27,061 nt of DNA from the NCBI GenBank assembly GCA_016182725.1, contig JACPFZ010000033.1, positions 1 through 27,061 on the forward strand. Direction: 5' to 3'. This stretch comes from Candidatus Gottesmanbacteria bacterium. Lineage in GTDB: Bacteria; Patescibacteriota; Microgenomatia; UBA10105; UBA927. Position numbers and translations under genes: made by a program. Position 1 is the first letter of the stretch. The number at the start of each line of letters is the position of its first letter. This document shows positions 1 through 8,550 of the stretch, in pieces. The notes below the pieces were generated by a model. The model did not search any database, was not told the DNA's origin, and worked only from the letters and a program-made list of their open reading frames with translations.

Positions 1-335
1 AGAACATTACGGTACTTTCGTCGAACTGTTATGTCTTCAATGGAAAACTCTTGAGGTACGTACACCAGTCGTTGGTAAATGGTAGGATCATCGTTGGGAT
101 ATTCGTGTTTCTGTTCCTCCAAATTTCTGGCAGGGGAAAATCCCCAAATTTCCATTTTTTTCTTTTGATATGCGCTCTGCACCACTTCATACGGAATTCC
201 TGAGCATGCACCGGTAATTAAAACAATATTGTACTCTGTTAACGCTTCTCCTAATGCCCGAGCTTGAATAGTCGCTGTTTCCCCAACTCCGGCTGCAGAT
301 CCGAAAATTCCTATTCTTTCTTTGTTTTTCATCAT
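1..335 (-). CDS. LOG-family (lysine decarboxylase-like) protein, 3' end cut off
   Basis: The frame is open from the ATG at 335 (a second ATG follows at 332) to the window edge, so about 111 N-terminal residues are visible. The start reads as a Rossmann-like strand and glycine loop (RIGIFGSAAG), followed by a helix and the stretch LITGACSGIPYEV. This resembles the GG-x-GLM region of LOG/TIGR00725 proteins, with unusual residues. The diagnostic PGGxGT motif would lie beyond the window. LOG-family enzymes release the base from nucleoside 5'-monophosphates; E. coli PpnN is a member that acts on pyrimidine and purine monophosphates. The gene follows pyrC by 50 bp on the same strand, so a nucleotide-related role is plausible but inferred. 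I see no Shine-Dalgarno (SD) sequence. Confidence 0.62.
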   Translation of the reverse strand, partial: MMKNKERIGIFGSAAGVGETATIQARALGEALTEYNIVLITGACSGIPYEVVQSAYQKKKMEIWGFSPARNLEEQKHEYPNDDPTIYQRLVYVPQEFSIEDITVRRKYRNV

Positions 336-385
336 ATTAGTGCGCTACACCGACAAGCTTTTGCTGAAAGGTCATATTATGCTTC

Positions 386-1732
386 TTAAATTTTTTTTAA
401 CCATTTTCCTTGACGGTTTCCTACAATTTTACCATGGTCATAAAGAAGCTCGCCTCGTAAAAACGTCGCGATGGGTCTTCCGATGAGATTCACCCCCTCG
501 TACGCAGACCATTGAAGTTTTGTAAATAAATCGGCTTTTTGCACATGCCAAGGATGCGTGGTGTCAACAATGACCAGGTCTGCATCATTGCCAACTTTGA
601 TTCCAGACTTCTGCGGAAACCCGAAAAACATAGCTACATTCGTAGAAGCACATCGAGCAAATGTTATCAGTCCTTTTTCAAGACTATTTTTTCCAAAATG
701 GCCTACCCATCCAGTGAGAAAGGCAGCAGCCGTTTCCTGTACTCCCGGAGTTCCACTGACTGCATTCCAGATGTCTCCTTGTTTCTCTTCAAGCGCATGC
801 GGAGTATGTTCAGAGCAAATCCCATCAACGACACCATTCCGCACTAATTCCCACAACTGACTATTTATCTTGGGCGGCCGAAGCGCCGGACTCACTTTGA
901 TAAGAGTACCGTATTTTTTGTAATCGTCTGTGGTAAAAAATAACTGGTACCCAGTTACTTCTCCTCCTACGTCTATGCCATTCTTTCGTCCATAGTCAAT
1001 GGCATCAAACTCGCCTTCTGTGCTCGCATGAAGAATCCATAACTTCGTGCGATAATATTTGGCCAAAATCACCGCTTCCCATGCTGCCATCTCAACCACC
1101 AGTTCACTCCGTGCCTCAGAGTAGGCCAACATATCAGTACGACCCTGCTGTTGAAACATTTTTTCTCGTGCCGTGACCAACTGCTGGTTCTCAGCATGCA
1201 CCAAAACAGGAATACCTCGTTTTGCTGCAATTTCCCAAATTCTTGCTTGATCTCCAAGGTTCGGAATTGTTGTTGGCGTGGTCTGGTGACCAGCCATAAA
1301 TACCTTTATGCCAACAATTTCCGAGGGGTTTACCTTTTCCAGCTCTGATATATGCTCAACTGAAGAACCCAAGTTAATAGCAAAATCACAATAGGATTTT
1401 TGTTTATATCGCTCCACTTGGGCATGAAGAAGTGCAATGGTAGTTGTTGGGGGCTTGGTGTTGGGCATGTCAAAAACAGTCGTAAATCCACCAGCAAGCG
1501 CTGCTTTAGTTCCGTCAGCAATCGTCTCTTTGTAGTCTAGTCCAGGTTCTCTGAAATGTCCGTGTGTTTCAATAAGTCCAGGAAGTACGTACGTTCCCTT
1601 CGCATCGTAATACTGACTGTTATTTACATTTTGCTCCTGTATTTGCTGTATTTTGCCGTCAGCGAGCGTAACCGAACCTGTGAGTATGCCCTCTGGAGTA
1701 ACAAATTTCCCGTTTCTAATGCCTTGCACCAT
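386..1732 (-). CDS. pyrC: Dihydroorotase (class I-like amidohydrolase)
   Basis: The 448-residue protein should catalyse the reversible cyclisation of N-carbamoyl-L-aspartate to dihydroorotate, the third step of pyrimidine synthesis, in the cytosol. Amidohydrolase landmarks are visible: HGHFREPG with metal histidines 57 and 59, GIKVFMAG with the probable carboxylated lysine 143, VLVHAEN (H179), WILHAS (H235) and the late SEHTPH motif near 306-312. C-terminal signatures DLVIVD and YEGVNLIGRP also fit. The usual catalytic and metal-binding aspartate of the DHAPH motif is Glu308 here, and the usual PHH after EVT is replaced by GYQ. The start follows the flavoprotein stop by 7 bp with no clear SD, so coupling is likely. 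A related cyclic amidohydrolase is the main alternative, but operon context favours dihydroorotase. Confidence 0.88.
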   Translation of the reverse strand: MVQGIRNGKFVTPEGILTGSVTLADGKIQQIQEQNVNNSQYYDAKGTYVLPGLIETHGHFREPGLDYKETIADGTKAALAGGFTTVFDMPNTKPPTTTIALLHAQVERYKQKSYCDFAINLGSSVEHISELEKVNPSEIVGIKVFMAGHQTTPTTIPNLGDQARIWEIAAKRGIPVLVHAENQQLVTAREKMFQQQGRTDMLAYSEARSELVVEMAAWEAVILAKYYRTKLWILHASTEGEFDAIDYGRKNGIDVGGEVTGYQLFFTTDDYKKYGTLIKVSPALRPPKINSQLWELVRNGVVDGICSEHTPHALEEKQGDIWNAVSGTPGVQETAAAFLTGWVGHFGKNSLEKGLITFARCASTNVAMFFGFPQKSGIKVGNDADLVIVDTTHPWHVQKADLFTKLQWSAYEGVNLIGRPIATFLRGELLYDHGKIVGNRQGKWLKKI

Positions 1733-1739
1733 ATAATAC

Positions 1740-3392
1740 TTACGACCGTTTTATGGTCGGAACAACTTCTTTGTGAATATCACCATTTTTCTTTACTAAC
1801 AGGATATTTTTCTCCCAGTCAGCTTTCATTTCCGGATAATCTTCCCGAAAATGCGCCCCTCGGCTTTCGGTACGCATAAGAGCGGCCGTGGTAATGAGTT
1901 GTGCAACCTTAAGCATTTCCACAGTCTCCAGACATCCTTGCAAATCCAAGATATCCTTTGCTTTCATCTCGTCAATGCGACTTTCTAGTGCAACGATATC
2001 CATTAATGCTCGCTCCATTTGTGCCTTTTTCCGTACGATCCCGCAGTTATCCCACATAGTTTTCTTTAATATTTTTCGTATATCCCTAAATGGTATCCCC
2101 TTGGCTCGCTTCTTAAACGAAGTGATACGATCAACCTCTGCAGCAACGTCCTTCTTTGATACAGCTGACTGCCTTGCTGTTTTGGCAAATACCGCTACCT
2201 TCATTCCCGCCCGACGGCCAAATACCTGCCCCTCGCCCAATGAGTTTCCGCCAAGCCGGTTTGCGCCGTGGATGCTACAGGTTACTTCTCCTACAGCAAA
2301 AAATCCTGCAATTGGCGTTTGCCCCCATTCGTTAATTTTGACGCCGCCCATCATGTGATGCATCGTGGGTGTAATTTCCATCATTTCGCGACTAATATCC
2401 ACGCCGACACTTTTAAATTTTTCATAAACATCGGGAATAAGTTTGAGAATATCTTTCTTACCCAGTTCCCGCACGTCCAAGTACACCCCCCCGTGCTTGG
2501 TGCCTCTTCCTTCCTTCACTTCTGTGTAAATAGCTCGCGCCACCTCGTCTCGGCCTGCCAACTCCATCCGCTCTGGTTGATATCGTTTCATAAACCGCTC
2601 GCCTTTAGTGTTCAGTAACTTCCCCTTGTGTCCGCGGACTTTTTCAGTGATTAAGCTCCCGCGTACGGACTCCGGGTATGCCATGCCCGTCGGGTGAAAC
2701 TGCACAAATTCCATATCCACCAAAGGCGCGCCCAAATCATACGCAAACGCATATCCTTCTGCAGTATTGCTCGGTTCATTGGAAGTTATTTTGTAGAGTT
2801 GTCCTCCGCCTCCGGCTGCCAAAATAATTGCTTTCGCCTGAAAGAAAACAAGTGAGCCAGTTTTAAGATTTAAGGCGAGCGCGCCCTGAATGTGCCTATG
2901 AGAAGCAAAAAGCTTTGTGACATAGTGATCCGCAATAAACGTAACACCTCGCTGCTGCGTTTCGGTCACCAGTCCATGCATCATCTCTCGACCGGTGTAA
3001 TCTCCGGCGCACAGATTAAGCGGCGCACTTTGCTTGCCTCCAGCCCACGTGTAGAATGACCCATCAGGCAATCGATCAAAATTCACTCCATAGGAAACCA
3101 AATCATGGATGCGATCAGGCATCTCCCGCGTAAAAATATCGACAAGTTTCTGATTTCCAATGTGCCATCCGCCTTTCAGCGTATCCTGAAAATGCTGTTC
3201 GGGCGTCGCAGGGGCTTTTATAGCAACATTAATCCCACCCATCGCCTTCTCCGTGTGCGCATGGCCAAACGCTTCTTTGGAGATGATAACAACGTTCAAT
3301 GTTGATTTCGCCGCTTCAATGGCCGCCCGTAGTCCTGCTCCACCGCCACCAATAATCAAAATATCAACAGACTGCATCGTTATATGTGTCAT
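1740..3392 (-). CDS. Fumarate reductase/succinate dehydrogenase-type flavoprotein within the pyrimidine operon
   Basis: The 550-residue protein belongs to the SdhA/FrdA/NadB flavoprotein family. Visible are the FAD-binding GGGGAGLRAA (15-24), a histidine at 46 in AHTEKAMGG where SdhA and FrdA bind FAD covalently, and LAAGGGGQLY near 191-200. The substrate residues are all present: FHPTG (H233), LITE (E250), AGRDEVAR (R281), PTMHHMMGG (H345) and GANRLGGNSL (R379). L-aspartate oxidase lacks the FAD-linking histidine, so an SdhA/FrdA type fits better. No iron-sulfur or membrane-anchor subunit gene is nearby. The ATG at 3392 follows the pyrB stop with no gap and has a well-spaced GGAG, which fixes the start. 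Its position between pyrB and pyrC, with pyrD missing here, suggests a role in dihydroorotate oxidation or fumarate-linked electron transfer. That role is inference. Confidence 0.85.
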   Translation of the reverse strand: MTHITMQSVDILIIGGGGAGLRAAIEAAKSTLNVVIISKEAFGHAHTEKAMGGINVAIKAPATPEQHFQDTLKGGWHIGNQKLVDIFTREMPDRIHDLVSYGVNFDRLPDGSFYTWAGGKQSAPLNLCAGDYTGREMMHGLVTETQQRGVTFIADHYVTKLFASHRHIQGALALNLKTGSLVFFQAKAIILAAGGGGQLYKITSNEPSNTAEGYAFAYDLGAPLVDMEFVQFHPTGMAYPESVRGSLITEKVRGHKGKLLNTKGERFMKRYQPERMELAGRDEVARAIYTEVKEGRGTKHGGVYLDVRELGKKDILKLIPDVYEKFKSVGVDISREMMEITPTMHHMMGGVKINEWGQTPIAGFFAVGEVTCSIHGANRLGGNSLGEGQVFGRRAGMKVAVFAKTARQSAVSKKDVAAEVDRITSFKKRAKGIPFRDIRKILKKTMWDNCGIVRKKAQMERALMDIVALESRIDEMKAKDILDLQGCLETVEMLKVAQLITTAALMRTESRGAHFREDYPEMKADWEKNILLVKKNGDIHKEVVPTIKRS

Positions 3393-4337
3393 CTATTGCT
3401 CCTTTCTTAAAATAAGTGACAGTAGTGCCATACGCACGTATAGCCCGTTGCGCATTTGTTCGGAAATATAGACTGCTCGAGGATCTAAGTCTACATCCAT
3501 GGTAATCTCGCCAACTCTAGGGAATGGGTGCATGATGATCGATTTTTTTTTCATCTTAAACAGCATCTTTGGGGTCACGATGTAACGATGTTTTAATTTT
3601 TCATACATCGCGAGGTCTGAAAATCGTTCTTTCTGGACACGTGTGACGTACAGGACGTCAGTTTCACCCAGAGTTCCTTCTATATTTTCATACTCCGCAA
3701 CCGGAGTTTTTCGCTCTTTGAGAAGCGTGAGGAGCGAGGGTGAAACGCGCAGTAAATCCGGAGATATAAAGTTAAGCGCGACACCCTCAAACAGCGACAA
3801 GAGCTTCGCGAGTGAATGGATTGTACGACCGTTGTACATATCGCCAACCATGGTGATCGTGAGACCGGAAATACGCGGAAAGTGCTGTGTGATGGTATAA
3901 AAATCGAGAAGGGCCTGCGTTGGGTGTTCACCAATGCCGTCACCCGCGTTAATCACTGGCTTTTGGGCAAATTCCGCAGCTATTTTGGCAGATCCCACCT
4001 CGGGATGACGCAGAACAATTACATCAGAGTAATTCTCAAACGTCCGCACGGTATCCGGAAGTGATTCGCCCTTGGAAACTGACGAATACGACACGCCCTG
4101 AATCGGAATTATGCCGCCGCCAAGCCGTTGCATAGAGGCGATAAAAGAGCCGAATGTTCTACTCGAAGGCTCATAAAAAAGTGCGGTCATAATTTTCCCT
4201 TTCAGAGAATCGTTGCCTCCTTTTGTCTCAACGAGGCGCTTCATGTCATCTGTTCTTTCCATGATAACGGACAAATCAGAACGGGAGAATTGTTCTACAG
4301 AGAGAATGTCGTGATGCGTAAACGTTTGATGTTTCAT
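3393..4337 (-). CDS. pyrB: Aspartate carbamoyltransferase catalytic chain
   Basis: The 314-residue protein should condense carbamoyl phosphate with L-aspartate to give N-carbamoyl-aspartate, the committed step of pyrimidine synthesis. The carbamoyl phosphate loop reads FYEPSSRTF (residues 54-62), a variant of the usual STRTR in which Arg60 and Thr61 are kept. Also visible are GEHPTQALLDFYT, the second-domain start MVGDMYNGRTIHSL, and the aspartate-binding HPFPR from residue 270 (HPLPR in most members). Length is normal for the family. The ATG overlaps the carB stop as ATGA and is preceded by a strong AAGGAGG, which decides the start. No regulatory chain gene (pyrI) lies in the window. Confidence 0.94.
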   Translation of the reverse strand: MKHQTFTHHDILSVEQFSRSDLSVIMERTDDMKRLVETKGGNDSLKGKIMTALFYEPSSRTFGSFIASMQRLGGGIIPIQGVSYSSVSKGESLPDTVRTFENYSDVIVLRHPEVGSAKIAAEFAQKPVINAGDGIGEHPTQALLDFYTITQHFPRISGLTITMVGDMYNGRTIHSLAKLLSLFEGVALNFISPDLLRVSPSLLTLLKERKTPVAEYENIEGTLGETDVLYVTRVQKERFSDLAMYEKLKHRYIVTPKMLFKMKKKSIIMHPFPRVGEITMDVDLDPRAVYISEQMRNGLYVRMALLSLILRKEQ

Positions 4338-5188
4338 TGCGTCCTCCTTTTATGTGCGTGATACCAGTCGAGTGGTTGAATCGGCACGCTTGATGGAGTA
4401 TAACGACAACAGGCTAAAATGAAATAGGTCGCCGTCTGGGTACTTGTGAATATTGGCACACTGGCGTCAACCGCGGCTCTGCGCATCCGATACCCTTCGC
4501 TCTCAACGCGATTGCCGTTAACGCTCCCTTGTCTCCCTTCCCGCGGCACGACGACAGCGAAATCTATTATCTTTTGCTCAAATAAGTCCATGACGTTGGG
4601 CTTATGATCAGAAACTTTACCTATTCGGCTGCAGGTAATCCCGTTTTCTTTCAAAAAGAGTGCCGTTCCCTCGGTCGCGTAGATGTCAAATCCTCTGCTA
4701 AACATTTTTTGACACCCATACAAAAAGCTGAGCTTATTCCTGCTCCCACCAAGACTCACGAGTACTGCTTTTTTGGTAGGCGGTGATATACCGGTTGCCA
4801 AAATTGCCTTAAAATACGCTTCGTACGGGTCATTCCCAAAAGCCGCAACTTCTCCGGTTGAGACCATTTCTACCCGTGTGACCGGATCAGCCCCGCGCAG
4901 TTTATGAAAAGAAAATTGGGGAACCTTCACGGCAAAAAATCCGTTTTTTCCATTGGGAACGCGAACCGATTTTGACTCGACCATCGCCTCGGTTGCAATT
5001 TTTATAAAATTAATGTTTTTTGCCTTGCTGACAAAGGGCATGCTGCGCGATGCGCGCAAATTGCACTCAATAACGTACGGTTTTCCCTCAAAAACCAAAA
5101 ACTGTATATTAAATGATCCGCTTACATGAAGTGCGTGCACAATCTTAGCCGCCTGGGAAACCATGAGATTATGAAGTTGGGGGCCCAA
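4334..5188 (-). CDS. carB: Carbamoyl phosphate synthase large subunit, C-terminal part (frameshifted from the N-terminal part)
   Basis: This frame continues carB in the -1 frame relative to the upstream part. It begins inside the second ATP-grasp half; residues such as FNIQFLVFEGKPYVIECNLR and ASRSMPFVSKAKN match the region after the second-half ATP site in E. coli CarB. It ends with the MGS-like allosteric domain, including YATEGTALFLKENGI and SEGYRMRRAAVDASVPIFTS. The only early start is a TTG at 5188 with no good SD, so independent translation is doubtful. Comparison from memory with E. coli CarB shows the block containing SEHVEDAGVHSGDATLM is missing from both frames at the join. The stop overlaps the pyrB start by 4 bp, so the operon arrangement is otherwise intact. 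Confidence 0.85.
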   Translation of the reverse strand: MGPQLHNLMVSQAAKIVHALHVSGSFNIQFLVFEGKPYVIECNLRASRSMPFVSKAKNINFIKIATEAMVESKSVRVPNGKNGFFAVKVPQFSFHKLRGADPVTRVEMVSTGEVAAFGNDPYEAYFKAILATGISPPTKKAVLVSLGGSRNKLSFLYGCQKMFSRGFDIYATEGTALFLKENGITCSRIGKVSDHKPNVMDLFEQKIIDFAVVVPREGRQGSVNGNRVESEGYRMRRAAVDASVPIFTSTQTATYFILACCRYTPSSVPIQPLDWYHAHKRRTQ

Positions 5189-7479
5189 ACCAACTGCTTC
5201 CCGACCTGTGCCACACCGTCCAGATCAAACTCCAATGCGCCGGTTAAAAATTTGGTCATCACCATTGGGTATTCTATAAGGTCAAATTGGTGATGCTGGA
5301 CATACGATACGAGGTCTTTTTCATTATGAATAACATCCATTGCCTTCCCGGACAACACAAATGACGGACGTACTAATATGGGGAATCCGATGCGCTGTAC
5401 TTTTTTTATAGCGCTTTCCAAAGATCGTACTTCACCCCATTCCGGTTGCGGAATATGCAGTGAATCTAAAAGATTACTGAATGTTTTTCGATGTTCCGCT
5501 CGGTAAATGTTTGCCGGCTTCGTCCCGACAATCGGGACGCCTGCAACGGCAAGCGGGAACGCCAGGTTATTAGACACCTGCCCGCCGACTGAAACAATAC
5601 ATGGAGCATGCTCCGCAGCATAAATATCCAGAATGCGCTCTTGTGAAAGTTCTTCAAAATATAACCGGTCAGAAATATCAAAATCCGTGGATACCGTTTC
5701 CGGATTGCAATTCACCATAATCACTTCATATCCGTGCTTCTTAAGCGTTTGCACCGTGTTGACCGCACACCAATCAAATTCTACCGAGGTCCCTATGGAA
5801 TAGGGTCCGCATCCCAACGCCATTATTCGGGGTTTATTGGATGCCGGCAACGGATCAGATCCTGTTGCGTTATAGGTGCAATACAGATAATTTGTTATTG
5901 CAGGAAATTCTCCTGCCATGGTATCGATACGTTTGGTAAAAGGCCGGATATGGGAAAGTGAGCGTTTATTTCGGATAACCTTTTCTGCTACCTTGCGGAT
6001 GTCTGCAATTTGCTTATCGGAGAATCCGAATTTTTTTGCCTTAAGGAGGAGCGCTGTATCGAGATGGTTTGCTACTTCAAGCTCTTTATAGACAGAAACA
6101 ATATTTTGGAGCTTATATAAAAACCATCGGTCAATGTTGGTTCGTCTATAAATTTCGTCAATGGATATTCCTCTATAGATTGCGGAACAAATAGTGAAAA
6201 GCCTGATAGTCGTCGAATGGGTAAGTTTATTTAATAATGCTGACTTTTTCTCTCCGACGAACAAAGGATCGATAACGCCCGCATATCCATCGTGAAGCAT
6301 CCGTGATGCTTTTTGTATTGCTTCTTCAAACGAGCGCGCAATACTCATAACTTCACCCACACTTTTCATTTCACTTCCGATGGTATTTTCCACCCTGGAA
6401 AATTTATCCAAATCCCACCGCGGCATTTTAACGACGATATAGTCGATGGCCGGCTCAAAAAACGCCGTAGTTTGGCCGGTCATCAAATTGGGAATTTCCG
6501 GCAACGTTTTTCCGATGGCTAATTTTGCCGCAACATACGCGAGTGGATACCCGGTGGCTTTTGACGCAAGAGCAGATGATCGCGACAGTCTGGCATTCAC
6601 TTCTATAACCAAAATCTCTCCGCTCGTCGGATGTATGGCAAACTGTATGTTGCATTCACCGATAATTCCCAACATCCGTATCGCCTGAATAGACATCTGG
6701 CGAAAGCGGTAGTATTCCGAATCATTGAGTGTTTGCGACGGTGCCACGACAATGCTTTCTCCCGTATGAATCCCGACGGGATCAAGGTTTTCCATGTTGC
6801 ACACCGTAATGCAGTTGTCGTTTTTGTCACGCACTACTTCATATTCCACTTCCTTCCAACCGAAAAGTGATTGTTCAATAACTATCTGCGGACTCATGGC
6901 GAGTGCATTTTGCGCAAGGCGTTCCAGCTCTCTAAGATTGGTAGCGATTCCCGACCCCATTCCTCCTAATGCAAATCCTGCGCGCACCATCACGGGGTAT
7001 CCTATGTCACGGGCAACGGCGGCGATATCATGCATACGAAAAACGGTCTTCCCGCGCGCAGTCGGCACGCCAATGGTTGCCAATTTCTCGACAAATTCTT
7101 TTCGGTCCTCGGTTGCCAAAATTGCCGAAATCGGGGTTCCTAAAATCGAAACGTGATATTTTTTTAAAATCCCCTGGCGATACAGGTCAATGCCGCAGTT
7201 TAATGCCGTTTGTCCGCCGAATGAGAGGAGAATACCGTTAGGATGCTCCTTCGCAATGACCTTTTCCACAAACGCGGCGGTTACCGGCAAAAAATAAATT
7301 TCATCCGCAAGCCCTTCCGACGTTTGTATGGTGGCGATGTTGGGATTGACAAGAATCACGCGCACGCCTTCTTCTTTGAGCGCTTTAATCGCCTGCGAAC
7401 CGGAATAATCAAATTCCCCTGCTTCACCGATTTTCAATGCACCTGAACCCAAAAGAAGTACGGTTTGTTTCATTTTCAT
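5122..7479 (-). CDS. carB: Carbamoyl phosphate synthase large subunit, N-terminal three quarters (frame broken near 5187)
   Basis: CarB makes carbamoyl phosphate from bicarbonate, ATP and ammonia delivered by CarA. The N-terminal carboxyphosphate half starts SGALKIGEAGEFDYSGSQA, with GGQTALNCG and a first ATP-grasp domain ending in VIEVNARLSRSSALASKATG. An oligomerisation region follows (DRWFLYKLQNIV), then the second carbamate-kinase half (ALGCGPYSIGTSVEFDWC and IVSVGGQVSNNLAFPLA). Homology runs to about LEFDLDGVAQVGKQLVW near 5185. After that the frame reads about 20 unrelated residues to a stop at 5122, while the conserved sequence resumes in the -1 frame. The ATG at 7479 overlaps the carA stop as ATGA. 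Joined to the downstream part the protein would be about 1040 residues, versus 1073 in E. coli. Confidence 0.93.
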   Translation of the reverse strand: MKMKQTVLLLGSGALKIGEAGEFDYSGSQAIKALKEEGVRVILVNPNIATIQTSEGLADEIYFLPVTAAFVEKVIAKEHPNGILLSFGGQTALNCGIDLYRQGILKKYHVSILGTPISAILATEDRKEFVEKLATIGVPTARGKTVFRMHDIAAVARDIGYPVMVRAGFALGGMGSGIATNLRELERLAQNALAMSPQIVIEQSLFGWKEVEYEVVRDKNDNCITVCNMENLDPVGIHTGESIVVAPSQTLNDSEYYRFRQMSIQAIRMLGIIGECNIQFAIHPTSGEILVIEVNARLSRSSALASKATGYPLAYVAAKLAIGKTLPEIPNLMTGQTTAFFEPAIDYIVVKMPRWDLDKFSRVENTIGSEMKSVGEVMSIARSFEEAIQKASRMLHDGYAGVIDPLFVGEKKSALLNKLTHSTTIRLFTICSAIYRGISIDEIYRRTNIDRWFLYKLQNIVSVYKELEVANHLDTALLLKAKKFGFSDKQIADIRKVAEKVIRNKRSLSHIRPFTKRIDTMAGEFPAITNYLYCTYNATGSDPLPASNKPRIMALGCGPYSIGTSVEFDWCAVNTVQTLKKHGYEVIMVNCNPETVSTDFDISDRLYFEELSQERILDIYAAEHAPCIVSVGGQVSNNLAFPLAVAGVPIVGTKPANIYRAEHRKTFSNLLDSLHIPQPEWGEVRSLESAIKKVQRIGFPILVRPSFVLSGKAMDVIHNEKDLVSYVQHHQFDLIEYPMVMTKFLTGALEFDLDGVAQVGKQLVWAPNFIISWFPRRLRLCTHFM

Positions 7480-8528
7480 ATTATAGAAAAAATCCCTTTT
7501 GCATCAAACGGTCCGGGGTTTCCTTCCGGATGAAACTGAATACTGACAATTTTTTTGGACTGATGCCTTATGCCTTCATTTGTCCGATCATTTAAGTTTA
7601 TAAACCATTCGCTATACTCTTTCGGAAGTGTTTTCGGATCCACGGCATACCCATGGTTTTGCGAAGTCACATATGCTTTATTGGTCGACAGATCTAAACA
7701 CGGCTGATTGAGTCCCCGGTGGCCGTATTTTAATTTATACGTATCAGCACCGATTGCTAATGCCAAAAGCTGATGACCCAGACAAATACCGAGAAAAGGT
7801 ATGTCGCAATCAACGACGCGGCGGATATTGACGATTGTTTTTCCCCAATCCTTTGGGTCTCCTGGGCCGTTACTGCAAGCAACTCCATCAATTCCTGTAA
7901 GTTTCGTTGGGTCGCTGTCATGGGGAATTCTCGTAACCTGATATCCCAGAGCAAGCAATTCCCGGATAATTGCGTGCTTCACCCCGCAATCAATGAGAGC
8001 CACATGCTTTCCGTTCGCCTTCTTTGGTTTATAGACTATTTTGGAAGAAAAACTGACGCTGGTATAATCCGCCGGCGTCGGTGAAAACGAATGGCGGGGT
8101 TTTGAAGAAATAAAACCTGGCATGACGCCGGTGTCGCGGATTTTTTGGGTGAGCATGCGGGTGTCAATCCCGCTTATTCCCGGAATTTTTTCGCTCGCCA
8201 GCCAATCGGAAAATGTACGAACGGACTCGTAGTGCGAAGGCCGCGTACAATGTTGCCCCACCACGACTCCTTTTGCCCAAATGCGTTCTGATTCAAAATT
8301 TGCTGACAAATGCGGCGCAACTGCCTTATATGTTGGGACGCCGTAATTGCCAATCAGCGGATAAGTAAATATCAAAATCTGTCCGGCAAACGACGGATCG
8401 GTGAGACTTTGGGGATACCCAGACATACCTGTTGAGAAGACTACTTCACCTTCAGCGTCTCCCACATATCCAAATGCCTCCCCTGGCAATGAGGTTCCGT
8501 CAATAAGATAAAGGTAACATTTAGGCAT
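7476..8528 (-). CDS. carA: Carbamoyl phosphate synthase small subunit (glutaminase)
   Basis: The 350-residue protein hydrolyses glutamine and channels ammonia to CarB. The N-terminal domain shows GEVVFSTGMSGYPQSLTDPS (27-46) and FTYPLIGNYG. The class I amidotransferase domain has SNGPGDP, the nucleophile Cys249 in GICLGHQ, TSQNHGYAVD, and the His333 and Glu335 partners in IQFHPEG. It is slightly shorter than the E. coli subunit (382 residues). The ATG at 8528 gives the expected CarA N-terminus. It lies only 12 bp after a leader-peptide stop codon and directly after a terminator-like hairpin, with no proper SD of its own. Expression is therefore probably controlled by the leader described separately. 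Confidence 0.95.
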   Translation of the reverse strand: MPKCYLYLIDGTSLPGEAFGYVGDAEGEVVFSTGMSGYPQSLTDPSFAGQILIFTYPLIGNYGVPTYKAVAPHLSANFESERIWAKGVVVGQHCTRPSHYESVRTFSDWLASEKIPGISGIDTRMLTQKIRDTGVMPGFISSKPRHSFSPTPADYTSVSFSSKIVYKPKKANGKHVALIDCGVKHAIIRELLALGYQVTRIPHDSDPTKLTGIDGVACSNGPGDPKDWGKTIVNIRRVVDCDIPFLGICLGHQLLALAIGADTYKLKYGHRGLNQPCLDLSTNKAYVTSQNHGYAVDPKTLPKEYSEWFINLNDRTNEGIRHQSKKIVSIQFHPEGNPGPFDAKGIFSII

Positions 8529-8529
8529 T

Positions 8530-8550
8530 AAAAAAGAGCCTTACGGCTCT
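8530..8550 (-). terminator. Intrinsic terminator/attenuator hairpin in front of carA
   Basis: On the minus strand AGAGCC, a GTAA (GNRA) loop and GGCTCT form a perfect 6 bp stem, followed at once by TTTTT and then the carA start after one more base. The leader ORF stop TAA is the last three bases of the loop. A ribosome finishing the leader ORF would cover the 5' arm and prevent termination, as in coupled attenuation of E. coli pyrBI. Confidence 0.75.

Noticed and set aside
1740..3392. L-aspartate oxidase (NadB) as the identity of the flavoprotein
   Set aside because: The histidine for covalent FAD and the SdhA/FrdA-type surroundings of the substrate residues fit fumarate reductase/succinate dehydrogenase better, and no nadA or nadC is adjacent.
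5180..5200. Programmed -1 frameshift in carB at TTTGGGC
   Set aside because: The heptamer is not in the required phase with the upstream frame, and a conserved block is missing from both frames, so slippage would not restore a normal CarB.
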